A stretch of DNA of 64,000 bases, from positions 62,001 to 126,000 of the forward strand of contig NZ_JTHE03000103.1 in NCBI RefSeq assembly GCF_000817775.3, in the 5' to 3' direction. Both the position numbers and the translations under genes were made by a program. The stretch's first letter is position 1. Each line of letters opens with the position of its first letter. Under the pieces are notes generated by a model that was given only the letters and a program-made list of their open reading frames with translations, did not search any database and was not told the DNA's origin. Source of the stretch: Lyngbya confervoides BDU141951. Its GTDB lineage: Bacteria; Cyanobacteriota; Cyanobacteriia; Thermosynechococcales; Thermosynechococcaceae. This document shows, piece after piece, positions 56,445-64,000 of this stretch.

Positions 56445-57839
56445 ATGACCCTTTCGTTTGAACAACTTGGTCTGTCTGCACAACGCGTTGCATGCTTAAA
56501 ATCACTGGGATTCGAAGCCCCGACTCCCATTCAGTCCCAGGCCATCCCCATTTTTCTGGAAGGTCGAGACCTCATTGGCCAGGCCCAAACGGGGACCGGT
56601 AAAACCGCTGCCTTTTCCCTGCCTATTCTTGAGCGAGTGAATCCGGACTTGAAAGTAGTTCAAGCCTTAATTTTGACGCCAACTCGCGAGTTGGCGATGC
56701 AGGTGAGTCAGGCTATGCAGAGCTTTAAGGCCGATGCTGCCCTGCGGGTGCTAGCGGTCTATGGTGGACAAGCCATTGACCCCCAGATTGCGCAGCTCAA
56801 GCGTGGGGTCCACATTGTTGTGGGTACCCCAGGGCGGGTGCTGGACCTGTTAGAGCGCCAAGTGCTGAAGCTGGATCATGTGAACTGCTTTGTTTTAGAC
56901 GAAGCGGACGAAATGCTCAACATGGGCTTCATTCCAGATGTGACGACTATTCTGAATCAAGTTCCAGAAACTCGCCAAGCGGCCTTTTTCTCCGCTACCA
57001 TGTCGCCAGCCATTTTTCGGCTCGCCAAGCAGTTTTTAGATAACCCAGTCAACATCAAGGTGGAAATGCCCCAGGCCACCCCCAACCGCATTCGCCAGAT
57101 TGGCTATGCGGTGCCGCGGCGTTGGTCAAGACCGGCGGTGCTCCAGGCGGTGCTCGAGCTAGAGGATCCCACCTCGGCGATTATTTTTGTCCAAACGCGA
57201 CGCGAAGCGGCAGACCTAACCCAGCGTCTCCAGTCAGCAGGGTACAGTGCCGACGAGTACCATGGGGATCTCAGCCAGCATCAGCGTGAGCGACTGCTGC
57301 ATCGGTTTAAGCAGGGAAGTGTCCGCTGGGTGGTGGCGACGGATATTGCGGCCCGTGGCATTCATGTGGATGAGCTGTCCCATGTGATTAACTACACTGT
57401 TCCAGATCAGCATGAAACCTATGTGCATCGCATTGGCCGTACGGGACGGGCTGGCAGTTGCGGAACGGCCATCTCCCTGGTGCATCCTACGGAGCGCTAT
57501 CAGCTGCGTGGAATTGGTCACCATGTTAATCAGGAGATTCAGATGCTGCCCGCTCCTACCCGTGCCCAGATTGAGGCCCGCCGCTTTGAGCATCTGACCA
57601 CCCAAATTCAGGATGTGCTTCAGGGTGAGCGACTGGCGTCCTTCTTGCCTTTGGTGTCCGAGTTGTCTGAGGAATACGATACCCGAGCGATCGCGGCGGC
57701 GGCGCTCCAGCTTGCCTTTGACCAGTATCCGCCCATTGGCAATCAGCTCGATGCCATTTACCAGGGCAAATCCCGCTCTCGCGCCACCTCGGCTCGATCC
57801 GAACGTTCTCGAAAGAGTCTTTCCACCAAAGGCGTTTAG
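56445..57839 (+). CDS. DEAD-box RNA helicase (CrhR-like)
   Basis: A 464-residue helicase. Motifs in order: Q-motif FEAPTPIQSQAIP, I AQTGTGKT, Ia PTRELA, Ib TPGRVLD, II VLDEADEML (DEAD), III FSATMS, V ATDIAARGIHVDEL and VI HRIGRTGRAG. The C-terminus is a moderately basic extension ending RKSLSTKGV. ATG at 56445 has AGGAG seven bases upstream; the frame extends to 56316 without support. It resembles CrhR, the redox- and cold-regulated cyanobacterial helicase, but the exact paralogue is not certain. Confidence 0.88.
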   Translation: MTLSFEQLGLSAQRVACLKSLGFEAPTPIQSQAIPIFLEGRDLIGQAQTGTGKTAAFSLPILERVNPDLKVVQALILTPTRELAMQVSQAMQSFKADAALRVLAVYGGQAIDPQIAQLKRGVHIVVGTPGRVLDLLERQVLKLDHVNCFVLDEADEMLNMGFIPDVTTILNQVPETRQAAFFSATMSPAIFRLAKQFLDNPVNIKVEMPQATPNRIRQIGYAVPRRWSRPAVLQAVLELEDPTSAIIFVQTRREAADLTQRLQSAGYSADEYHGDLSQHQRERLLHRFKQGSVRWVVATDIAARGIHVDELSHVINYTVPDQHETYVHRIGRTGRAGSCGTAISLVHPTERYQLRGIGHHVNQEIQMLPAPTRAQIEARRFEHLTTQIQDVLQGERLASFLPLVSELSEEYDTRAIAAAALQLAFDQYPPIGNQLDAIYQGKSRSRATSARSERSRKSLSTKGV

Positions 57840-57868
57840 ATTCACTAGATCTGCGCTCACTTCTGTCT

Positions 57869-57920
57869 CCCGCCTGAACAGATTTCAGGTGGGGGATAGC
57901 GCGGTAGCCTAGGCTACCGC
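57869..57920. repeat. Two adjacent hairpins between convergent genes
   Basis: CCCGCCTGAA (57869-57878) pairs with TTCAGGTGGG (57884-57893) with one G-T pair. A perfect 20-base palindrome, half-site GCGGTAGCCT, follows at 57901-57920. They lie between the ends of the helicase and PBP genes. No T-run follows on either strand, so they are not classic terminators; they could be a repeat element or processed 3' ends. Confidence 0.6.
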
Positions 57921-57937
57921 CGTGAGGATTGCTTCGG

Positions 57938-60070
57938 TTAGTTCTCCAATGCTGCTTCCGTGGAGTCAGCTTCGGAGGGCTTGTCTTGGCTGGGGATCGC
58001 TTCGGTTCTGAGATCCTTGGGCTGTATCGGGGCTACCTTGATGGATCCTTGGCGTCCCTCAAATCGTGGAACCTTTGGAAAAGGCTCTACGGGCAGGGAC
58101 TGAACCACGGATTGCATGTAGGTCTGCCAGCTTGCGGCTGCCGTCGCACTCGTGCCTTGGGTGGGGGCATTGTCGTCATTGCCCAGCCAAATTCCCGTCA
58201 CGAGCTGGGGGATGTATCCAATAAACCACAGATCTCGTGAGTCTTCTGATGTTCCTGTTTTGCCAGCTACTGGCCGATCAAGCTTTGCGTTCACGCCAGT
58301 TCCCGAACTGACCACCTGCTCAAGCATCCAGGTCATAATTGCCGCAGAGTCGGCGTCTAAGGCTCGCTTTGCCTGAATTGGGCGTTCATAAAGGATCTCT
58401 CCATGACGGTTAATCACTTTTTGAATCCCATGGGGCTGATGGTACAAGCCCTGGGAGGCGAGAGTGGCGTAGGCATTGGTGAGCTCTAGGAGGGTGACTT
58501 CGCTAGATCCCAGGGCAGTGGAATAGACGGGGGCGAGATCGGACTCAATCCCAAGCGCCCTAGCCATCTTGATCGTGGGCTGAAATCCGACATCTAACAG
58601 GACGCGAACTGCTGGAATGTTGTAGGAATGGGCTAGGGCAGAGGTCATGGAGACCCAGCCCTTATATTCACCACTGTAGTTTTTGGGTCGGTAGCCATCC
58701 ACGGAAATCGGGGCATCCAAATAGCCATTGGTGGGAGAAAGGCCAGCGGCGATCGCGGTGGTGTAGACAAAGGGCTTAAAGGTTGACCCAGGCTGTCGTT
58801 GGGCCTGAGTTGCGCGATTAAATTGAGAATTTTGAAAGTCCACGCCTCCCACCATGGACTTGATGGCGCCTGTTTTAGGGTCGATGGCAATCAGAGCTCC
58901 CTGATCAAACCTTTGTCCCCACCCCTGCAGGTTGACGGTCTCTGTAATGGTTTGAGCCGCGGCCTCCTGCCAGCCTTGATTCAAGGTGGTTTCAACCACC
59001 AGCCCTCCCTGCTGGAGCTGAGCCTTGGGGACCACTGCCAACAGTTCTTTTTGCAGGTAGGCCGTAAAGTAGGGGGCTTGATTCTCCTGATTGGGTGGAT
59101 TTTGGGGATTGAGGTTTAAAGGAGCGCCCTGGGCTGCCTTGGCCTCCTCCGGCGTGATGTATTGAGCCTGCTGCATGCGCAACAGCACCACATTTCGACG
59201 CTTTAGGGCTATTTCAGGATTGTCAAGGGGAGAATAAATGCTAGGAGCGGCTGGGAGACCTGCCAGCAAGGCCATCTCTGGAAGGGTGAGATCCGAGGGG
59301 GTCTTGCTGTAGTAAACCTGGGCTGCATCTGCCACCCCATAGGCTCCGGACCCCAGATAGACCTGATTCAGATAGCGCTCCAGAATTTCATCCTTGGAAA
59401 GGCTGGCCTCAATTTTCTGGGCAATCCGAGCCTCCTTGAGCTTGCGAATAATGGAGCGTTCCTGACTGAGAAAACTGATCCGGGCAAGCTGTTGAGTGAG
59501 GGTACTCCCGCCTTCTGCGAGTTCTCCAGAGCGGAAATTGGTCAGGGTTGCCCGGATAACCCCCTTGAGATCGACCCCGTCATGGTCATAAAAACGGCGG
59601 TCTTCAGTGGCTAGAAAGGCTTCCTTAAGCTGTTTGGGAATTTCTGTCCCGGTGACAGTTTGGCGAGTCGATTCCCCGGATTGGTAGAGAATGTCTCCTT
59701 CGGAACTTTGGTAAGTCACGGTTCCGGGGCGTACCCACGTTGCCTGGCGAATATTCTGCGTATTGGGGAGCTGATGCTCAAACCAGATCACCCCAGCGGC
59801 ACTAGCGCCCGCTGCAATAAAGCCGAGAAGCGATCGCCAGAAGATCGGAGGTGATGAGGCTGGGCGCTGTGGAGGACGATCCGAAGAACGATGCCTTTGC
59901 TTTCCCTGGGCAAGGGCTTTGTCCGAAGTTCGAGCCAAGGATCGAGCCAAGGATGAACCGGGGACAGGAGGGGGATCTGAACGGCGTCGCCGTCGCTTAG
60001 GTCCGCTGACGTTCTGTTCGCTGGAGGAAGGAGTTTTGCGGTTCCGTTGCCTTGTCGTGCTAGATGCCAT
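57938..60070 (-). CDS. Class A penicillin-binding protein (PBP1A family)
   Basis: A 710-residue bifunctional peptidoglycan synthase. A basic cytoplasmic tail (residues 1-75) is followed by one membrane helix (LLGFIAAGASAAGVIWF). The glycosyltransferase GT51 domain has FLATEDRRFYDHDGVDLKG with catalytic Glu and TLTQQLARISFL. The transpeptidase has STFKPFVYTTAI (S-x2-K), SYN in AHSYNIPAV, and KTGTSEDSRDLWFIGY. Tail is acidic. It is convergent with the helicase and divergent from cobS, with direct repeats in between. Confidence 0.92.
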   Translation of the reverse strand: MASSTTRQRNRKTPSSSEQNVSGPKRRRRRSDPPPVPGSSLARSLARTSDKALAQGKQRHRSSDRPPQRPASSPPIFWRSLLGFIAAGASAAGVIWFEHQLPNTQNIRQATWVRPGTVTYQSSEGDILYQSGESTRQTVTGTEIPKQLKEAFLATEDRRFYDHDGVDLKGVIRATLTNFRSGELAEGGSTLTQQLARISFLSQERSIIRKLKEARIAQKIEASLSKDEILERYLNQVYLGSGAYGVADAAQVYYSKTPSDLTLPEMALLAGLPAAPSIYSPLDNPEIALKRRNVVLLRMQQAQYITPEEAKAAQGAPLNLNPQNPPNQENQAPYFTAYLQKELLAVVPKAQLQQGGLVVETTLNQGWQEAAAQTITETVNLQGWGQRFDQGALIAIDPKTGAIKSMVGGVDFQNSQFNRATQAQRQPGSTFKPFVYTTAIAAGLSPTNGYLDAPISVDGYRPKNYSGEYKGWVSMTSALAHSYNIPAVRVLLDVGFQPTIKMARALGIESDLAPVYSTALGSSEVTLLELTNAYATLASQGLYHQPHGIQKVINRHGEILYERPIQAKRALDADSAAIMTWMLEQVVSSGTGVNAKLDRPVAGKTGTSEDSRDLWFIGYIPQLVTGIWLGNDDNAPTQGTSATAAASWQTYMQSVVQSLPVEPFPKVPRFEGRQGSIKVAPIQPKDLRTEAIPSQDKPSEADSTEAALEN

Positions 60071-60078
60071 GGGACCGA

Positions 60079-60109
60079 TCTACGTTAAACCTGTTCTACG
60101 TTAAACCTG
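60079..60109. repeat. Two direct 15-bp repeats between PBP1A and cobS
   Basis: TCTACGTTAAACCTG occurs at 60079-60093 and 60095-60109, a 16-base period. They lie nine bases upstream of the PBP start and about 60 bases upstream of cobS, so a repressor binding there could affect both promoters. Confidence 0.7.
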
Positions 60110-60168
60110 GGAAGATCATGAAATGAGCCCTTTGGGCTGTCGTCTAAATCAGGACAGGGAATGGGGCT

Positions 60169-60975
60169 ATGAAAACGCTCTTGCGTGACTCTATCACAAC
60201 TTGGCAGAATCTAGCCCAAACCCTGATGCGGCAAATCGTTGGCGCAATTTTGTTTTACACCTCCATTCCGTTGCCATCGCCGCTGGTTCCCGACCTCACC
60301 CGAATTGCCCGTTGGTCTCCGAGCGTGGGGCTATTGATGGGTGGACTGCTGTGGATCTTGGACCTGCTGATGGAGTGGGGCCAGCTGTCCATCACCTTGC
60401 GGAGTGTTATCGTGGTTTGTCTCTGGATGGCGCTCACGGGAGGGCTCCATTTAGACGGGGCCATGGATACGGCAGACGGGCTAGGGGTGTTTGATCCCAA
60501 GCGCAGGCTCGCGGTCATGGCCGATAGCAGAACTGGCGCCTTTGGGGTGCTCGCCGCGATCGCGATTATTTTGCTTAAAATTACTGCCCTTGCCGCAATT
60601 CAACAAACGCGAGGAATTGCCCTCCTGTGGGCGATGGGCTGGGGACGGTGGGCACACCTTCTGGCCATCGGTCTGTATCCCTACCTGAAACCAGAAGGCA
60701 AGGGCGCCTTCCATCGCCTTCACTTTCAGCCCCGCTGGGACTACTGGCCTGGACTTCTGTGCAACGGTCTAGGTCTTTATCTTTGGGTCGTGATGCAAGG
60801 GCAGCCAGAACTGATCTGGAGTCTTCTGTGGGTGCCTGGGGTGTGTTGGGGGGTAGGCCACTGGTTTTTTAGGCGGTTTCGGGGCATGACTGGAGACCTG
60901 TATGGGGCTGTGATAGAATGGAGCGAAACCTTTATCCTGCTTGGGTTTTCTCTATTAGAAGCGATGCTTCTGTAG
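60169..60975 (+). CDS. cobS: Adenosylcobinamide-GDP ribazoletransferase (cobalamin synthase)
   Basis: A 268-residue integral membrane enzyme that joins adenosylcobinamide-GDP with alpha-ribazole in the last step of the lower-ligand pathway. The signature GGLHLDGAMDTADGLGVFDPKRRLAVMADSRTGAFG is intact. Several membrane segments follow. The neighbours are not cobalamin genes and no cobalamin riboswitch was recognised in the 98 bases upstream. Pseudocobalamin is the common product in cyanobacteria, but the lower ligand cannot be told here. Confidence 0.92.
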   Translation: MKTLLRDSITTWQNLAQTLMRQIVGAILFYTSIPLPSPLVPDLTRIARWSPSVGLLMGGLLWILDLLMEWGQLSITLRSVIVVCLWMALTGGLHLDGAMDTADGLGVFDPKRRLAVMADSRTGAFGVLAAIAIILLKITALAAIQQTRGIALLWAMGWGRWAHLLAIGLYPYLKPEGKGAFHRLHFQPRWDYWPGLLCNGLGLYLWVVMQGQPELIWSLLWVPGVCWGVGHWFFRRFRGMTGDLYGAVIEWSETFILLGFSLLEAMLL

Positions 60976-61033
60976 GGGAAGTTGTTACAAAATAACCAAT
61001 TTTTTACAACTTCGCGCTATAATGCATGTCTAA

Positions 61034-61055
61034 GTTAGAAAAAACCTTTTCTAAC
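61034..61055 (+). other. 5' hairpin of the putative rne leader
   Basis: GTTAGAAAA (61034-61042) and TTTTCTAAC (61047-61055) form a perfect 9-bp stem with loop AACC. It would sit at the very 5' end of the transcript if the TATAAT at 61018 is used, where a hairpin can block 5'-end-dependent cleavage. It is not followed by a T-run. Confidence 0.6.
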
Positions 61056-61699
61056 CGCCAATAATTGTCTTTCCTGTGACGCTGCAATCTAGGAATCTCA
61101 CATTGCTCTCTCGAAAGGCCAAAGTTCCTGAGGTTGGTAAAAATAGGTCAAGCTGATTTTTGACTGTCATTTGCCAATCTCAAGTGAGAGCCTTTTAAAT
61201 TAGGTCATAGTTTGATAGGCTTCCCACAAAGAGTGTCAGTTTGGACTAGCCTAGGCGCCCTCAAGGCTCAGGGGCAGCAGACGGAATCGGTCTTGCTGAA
61301 TCTGTATAGGTCCATTGCAGGGTATGGAGCCTAAGGGTGAGCAGAAACGCGCAGACTCTTGGTCGCGGGTTCTAAGGTGTGACTGGGACGGGACGCTAAA
61401 CCGGTAGAGGCCAGTTCCAGATACTTCGCTAGATTGTGGTCGAGAGTCGAATAAGTGACCGCTTCGCAAGAATGCTGATTCTGTTGAAGGTGCTGTTTTT
61501 GCTCAGTGTCCATGAGCCTGGGGAATCGTTCCTTCATAGACAGACGGATGCGATCGGGTGCTCAAGGGTGCAACCTGGAGCAACCTCTTTAAACAGTCCA
61601 CCCTTGGCTTTGTGCTCCAAGTCCAGGGTGATCTAGGTCCAGGAATACAGTCTCTCAAGAATCGCTCTCCCTGAGAGGAGGGTGGATTGCGAGGAAGGT

Positions 61700-61768
61700 A
61701 TGTCGGTCGTTTCTAAGTTTTTTCCTATCCATTCATTTGTAAGTGACAAGCCAGGCTACGGTTCGTAG
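61700..61768 (+). CDS. Possible 22-codon upstream ORF before rne
   Basis: Codons run from ATG at 61700 to TAG at 61766-61768 (MSVVSKFFPIHSFVSDKPGY, then G-S). GAGGA lies four to eight bases upstream, a better ribosome site than most genes here have, and the stop is 19 bases before the rne ATG. It may be a translational regulator or chance. No family was recognised. Confidence 0.35.
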   Translation: MSVVSKFFPIHSFVSDKPGYGS

Positions 61769-61787
61769 CTGGTTTTGAGGTGGTTCA

Positions 61788-63905
61788 ATGCCAAAACAAA
61801 TTATTATCGCTGAACAGCATCGCATCGCATCGGTATTCGCAGAGGAGCAAATTCAAGAACTCATCGTAGCCACCGGTAGCCATCAGGTGAGCGATATTTA
61901 CCTGGGGGTTGTGGAGAATATCCTACCTAGCATTGATGCGGCGTTTGTCAATATTGGCGATTCAGAACGTAACGGGTTCATTCACGTTAGCGATCTCGGA
62001 CCGCTGCGCCTTCGCCGCACTTCCGGGTCGATAACAGAATTGTTGGCCCCCCAGCAGAAAGTGCTGGTGCAGGTGATGAAAGAGCCAACGGGCAATAAAG
62101 GGCCGCGGCTCACGGGTAATATTTCCCTTCCCGGCCGCTACCTGGTGCTGATGCCCTACGGGAAGGGGGTCAATCTTTCCCGGCGCATCAATCAGGAAGA
62201 AGAGCGCAGTCGTCTCAGGGCCTTAGGGATATTAATTAAGCCCTCAGGGATGGGGCTTCTGGTGCGAACAGAAGCTGATGGCGTGTCGGAAGATGCCATT
62301 ATCGAGGATTTAGAGCTTTTGCAAGCTCAGTGGGAGGCTATTCAGCAGCAAGCGTCCTCCACCCGTGCCCCGGCGCTCTTAGATCGGGACACGGACTTTA
62401 TTCAAAAGGTTCTGCGGGATGTGTATAGCAGCGATGTGAACCGCATTGTGGTGGATTCCGAGTCTGGCTTAAATCGAGTTAAAAAGTATCTGGCCAATTG
62501 GAATGGGAATCGCTTGCCCCAGGGAATTTTAATTGATCAACATCGTGAACAGGGGAGCGTGTTGGAATATTTCCGCGTGAATGCGGCCATTCGTGAGGCG
62601 TTAAAGCCTCGAGTGGATTTACCCTCGGGAGGATACATCATCATTGAGCGAACCGAGGCGCTGACGGTCATTGATGTCAACTCAGGATCCTTCACCCGTT
62701 CGGCAACTGCCCGTGAGACGGTGCTGTGGACCAACTGTGAAGCTGCAGTCGAAATTGCGCGACAGCTGCGGCTGCGCAATATTGCCGGGGTCATTATTGT
62801 TGACTTTATTGACATGGATTCCCGTCGGGACCAACTCCAGGTGCTGGAGCACTTTAACAAGGCCTTGCGTTCGGACAAATCGCGGCCGCAGATTGCTCAG
62901 CTGACGGAACTGGGTCTGGTGGAGTTAACCCGCAAGCGTCAGGGGCAAAACATCTATGAATTGTTTGGTCGTCCCTGTCAGACCTGCGGTGGTTTGGGGC
63001 ATTTGGCCCATCTCCCCGGCGACCCAGAAGACTCGCCTGGCGCGATGGTGGAGCGTCAGGCGCCTCGAAGTTTTGCTGCAAGTTCTGCCTTTGCCAGTTC
63101 CCGGTCAACCGGGGGGTTTGAAACCATGTCTAACCTCCAGGAACTGGATTTAATGAATCATCCCAGTTATCAAGAGCAGGGAAATCGGAAGCGACGGCGG
63201 CGATCGCGTCTGGGGGCAACTCTATCCACCTCAACGCCGAAGGTGGTGCGCAAAAGTGCTGAAGAGAGTGAACCTGCACGGCGGGAACGGCCGTCTCGGG
63301 ATGCCCTTGCCGAGAAAGCCTCCGCCGCCGGACGACGGCGATCTCGACGAGAATCGCCTAAGATTCGTCAGGAACTTCCCCCAGAAATTGTCTCAATTCA
63401 GATGTCTGATCAAGAGCAGCACGTCTATGCCTTTTTAGGCATTTCGCCCCTGGTTAAGTTTGAGGGGACCGTGAATAATCCCAAAACGGCCATTGTCAAA
63501 ATCACCGCTCCTGGAAAGCAGGCTGAAGCGGAGGTCCCTGAACTGATCAATGGCGCCGGTGAGGGATCGACCTCCCCAGGAAAGCGATCGCCGCAAATCA
63601 TCTCCACCCGCAGCGCTAAAGCCATGGATCCAACGGGGAATGAGCCTGTTGCCGACCCAGCTAAACCAGAAGAGTCGGACGTTTCTTTGGAGAAGACCTC
63701 TGACCGTTCTAAGACTGAACCCCCTCGCTTAGCCAATAGCGGAGCGCCTCGCACTCGGAATCGAAAATCCTCCCAATCAAAAGTGGTCTCCTCCTCAGCT
63801 GAGGGAGATGAGCCAGCCCCTTCCTCCAAAGCGCCTAGGCGTCGACGCCGCCGATCCTCTGCCTCTTCCTCGGCTCAGCAGCTGTCCTTGGAAACTTCAA
63901 ACTAA
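61788..63905 (+). CDS. rne: Ribonuclease E/G
   Basis: A 705-residue endoribonuclease. The N-terminal catalytic half has the S1-like domain (VSDIYLGVVENILPSIDAAFVNIG), the metal-binding aspartates in TVIDVNSGSF and VDFIDMDSRRD, and the Zn-link GRPCQTCGGLGH. The C-terminal third is low-complexity, rich in Ser/Pro/Arg, and ends with RRRRRRSSASSS, matching the nonapeptide by which cyanobacterial RNase E binds polynucleotide phosphorylase. It is short compared with the E. coli enzyme, as usual in cyanobacteria. A GAGG site precedes the ATG. The next gene is probably rnhB. Confidence 0.94.
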   Translation: MPKQIIIAEQHRIASVFAEEQIQELIVATGSHQVSDIYLGVVENILPSIDAAFVNIGDSERNGFIHVSDLGPLRLRRTSGSITELLAPQQKVLVQVMKEPTGNKGPRLTGNISLPGRYLVLMPYGKGVNLSRRINQEEERSRLRALGILIKPSGMGLLVRTEADGVSEDAIIEDLELLQAQWEAIQQQASSTRAPALLDRDTDFIQKVLRDVYSSDVNRIVVDSESGLNRVKKYLANWNGNRLPQGILIDQHREQGSVLEYFRVNAAIREALKPRVDLPSGGYIIIERTEALTVIDVNSGSFTRSATARETVLWTNCEAAVEIARQLRLRNIAGVIIVDFIDMDSRRDQLQVLEHFNKALRSDKSRPQIAQLTELGLVELTRKRQGQNIYELFGRPCQTCGGLGHLAHLPGDPEDSPGAMVERQAPRSFAASSAFASSRSTGGFETMSNLQELDLMNHPSYQEQGNRKRRRRSRLGATLSTSTPKVVRKSAEESEPARRERPSRDALAEKASAAGRRRSRRESPKIRQELPPEIVSIQMSDQEQHVYAFLGISPLVKFEGTVNNPKTAIVKITAPGKQAEAEVPELINGAGEGSTSPGKRSPQIISTRSAKAMDPTGNEPVADPAKPEESDVSLEKTSDRSKTEPPRLANSGAPRTRNRKSSQSKVVSSSAEGDEPAPSSKAPRRRRRRSSASSSAQQLSLETSN

Positions 63906-63924
63906 ATCTAGCAGGCATGGACCG

Positions 63925-64000
63925 ATGAACTCATCGTCAGAATTATCGGGAGAGGGCAAAGAATCCGTTTGGGACTATCCGCGCCCCCCTCGGCTAGAAG
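63925..64000 (+). CDS. rnhB: Probable ribonuclease HII, partial (5' end only)
   Basis: The frame from ATG at 63925 stays open to the window edge (25 codons: MNSSSELSGEGKES, then VWDYPRPPRLE). The catalytic DEVGRG motif would lie beyond the edge, so identity rests on position: rnhB directly follows rne in many cyanobacteria. It lies 19 bases after the rne stop. Confidence 0.45.
   Translation, partial: MNSSSELSGEGKESVWDYPRPPRLE

Larger units (their letters stand above)
60976..61787 (+). promoter_or_regulatory. Long rne upstream/leader region
   Basis: This 812-base gap before rne holds a likely -10 element, TATAAT at 61018-61023, with no convincing -35 hexamer. Transcription from about 61030 would give a leader of roughly 750 bases. 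A hairpin starts at once (61034-61055) and a short ORF lies near the end (61700-61768). Long AU-rich leaders that RNase E itself cuts are known for rne. Other short frames here look random. Confidence 0.55.

Noticed and set aside
61251-61469. Minus-strand ORF within the rne leader
   Set aside because: Random-looking composition and no start signal; the region is better explained as a leader of rne.

Overview
The window is chromosomal DNA from a cyanobacterium of moderate GC content. The evidence is dense HIP1 octamers (GCGATCGC) inside genes, cytochrome c6 (petJ), Ycf35 and Ycf46 homologues, squalene-hopene cyclase, a COP23-type secreted protein, a UPF0367 protein, a SphS/SphR-like two-component pair, and an RNase E with the arginine-rich C-terminal motif of cyanobacterial RNase E. 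I cannot name the genus; a filamentous or Leptolyngbya/Synechococcus-like lineage is a guess.

Region 1 (1-11 kb) is a surface-polysaccharide locus. A leftward operon at the left edge has a GT2 glycosyltransferase, an FAD oxidoreductase and a flippase-like membrane protein cut by the window edge. A NodB-type deacetylase is divergent from it. A second leftward operon follows: GT4 glycosyltransferase, a GH74-like lipoprotein, a receiver-Wzz fusion and a Wzy/ligase-like membrane protein. The fusion and the glycosidase suggest that polymer length and trimming are controlled within the operon.

Region 2 (11-19 kb) has an inositol-monophosphatase-family gene, then the ATP-grasp / alpha-E / transglutaminase-like trio facing a convergent Anbu proteasome-like peptidase, then squalene-hopene cyclase.

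Region 3 (19-28.5 kb) has a DUF928 gene, an ABC ATPase overlapping a UPF0367 gene, pyrB, a TetR regulator, a helix-turn-helix/GrpE-like gene overlapping a RecJ-like gene whose nuclease motifs are lost, a COP23-like gene, a sugar-phosphate mutarotase, and a decayed IS200/IS605 tnpB next to the mutarotase stop codon.

Region 4 (28.5-31.1 kb) has ycf35, ycf46 and a ribbon-helix-helix gene in one direction, with a large perfect inverted repeat upstream. A second Ycf46-type ATPase lies at 42.4-44 kb.

Region 5 (31.2-64 kb) is mostly housekeeping: era, cimA, a ComFB-family gene, an M23 peptidase, a NYN/LabA-like gene, a coiled-coil TPR membrane protein, sphR-sphS, tRNA-Glu, xth, lexA, a sodium:solute symporter, a pentapeptide-repeat protein, petJ, tRNA-Phe, holB-tmk, a DprA/LOG-like gene, miaA, gyrB, rimO, a DEAD-box helicase, PBP1A, cobS, and rne followed by a probable rnhB start. 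The 812-base region before rne looks like a long structured leader with a hairpin at its 5' end and a short upstream ORF.

Most of the window is ordinary core genome. The strongest candidates for new biology are the degenerate RecJ paralogue coupled to an HTH/GrpE-like protein, the receiver-Wzz fusion with its GH74-like partner, and the RHH-ycf46-ycf35 cluster with its palindromic operator candidate. No CRISPR array, prophage or intact insertion sequence was seen.
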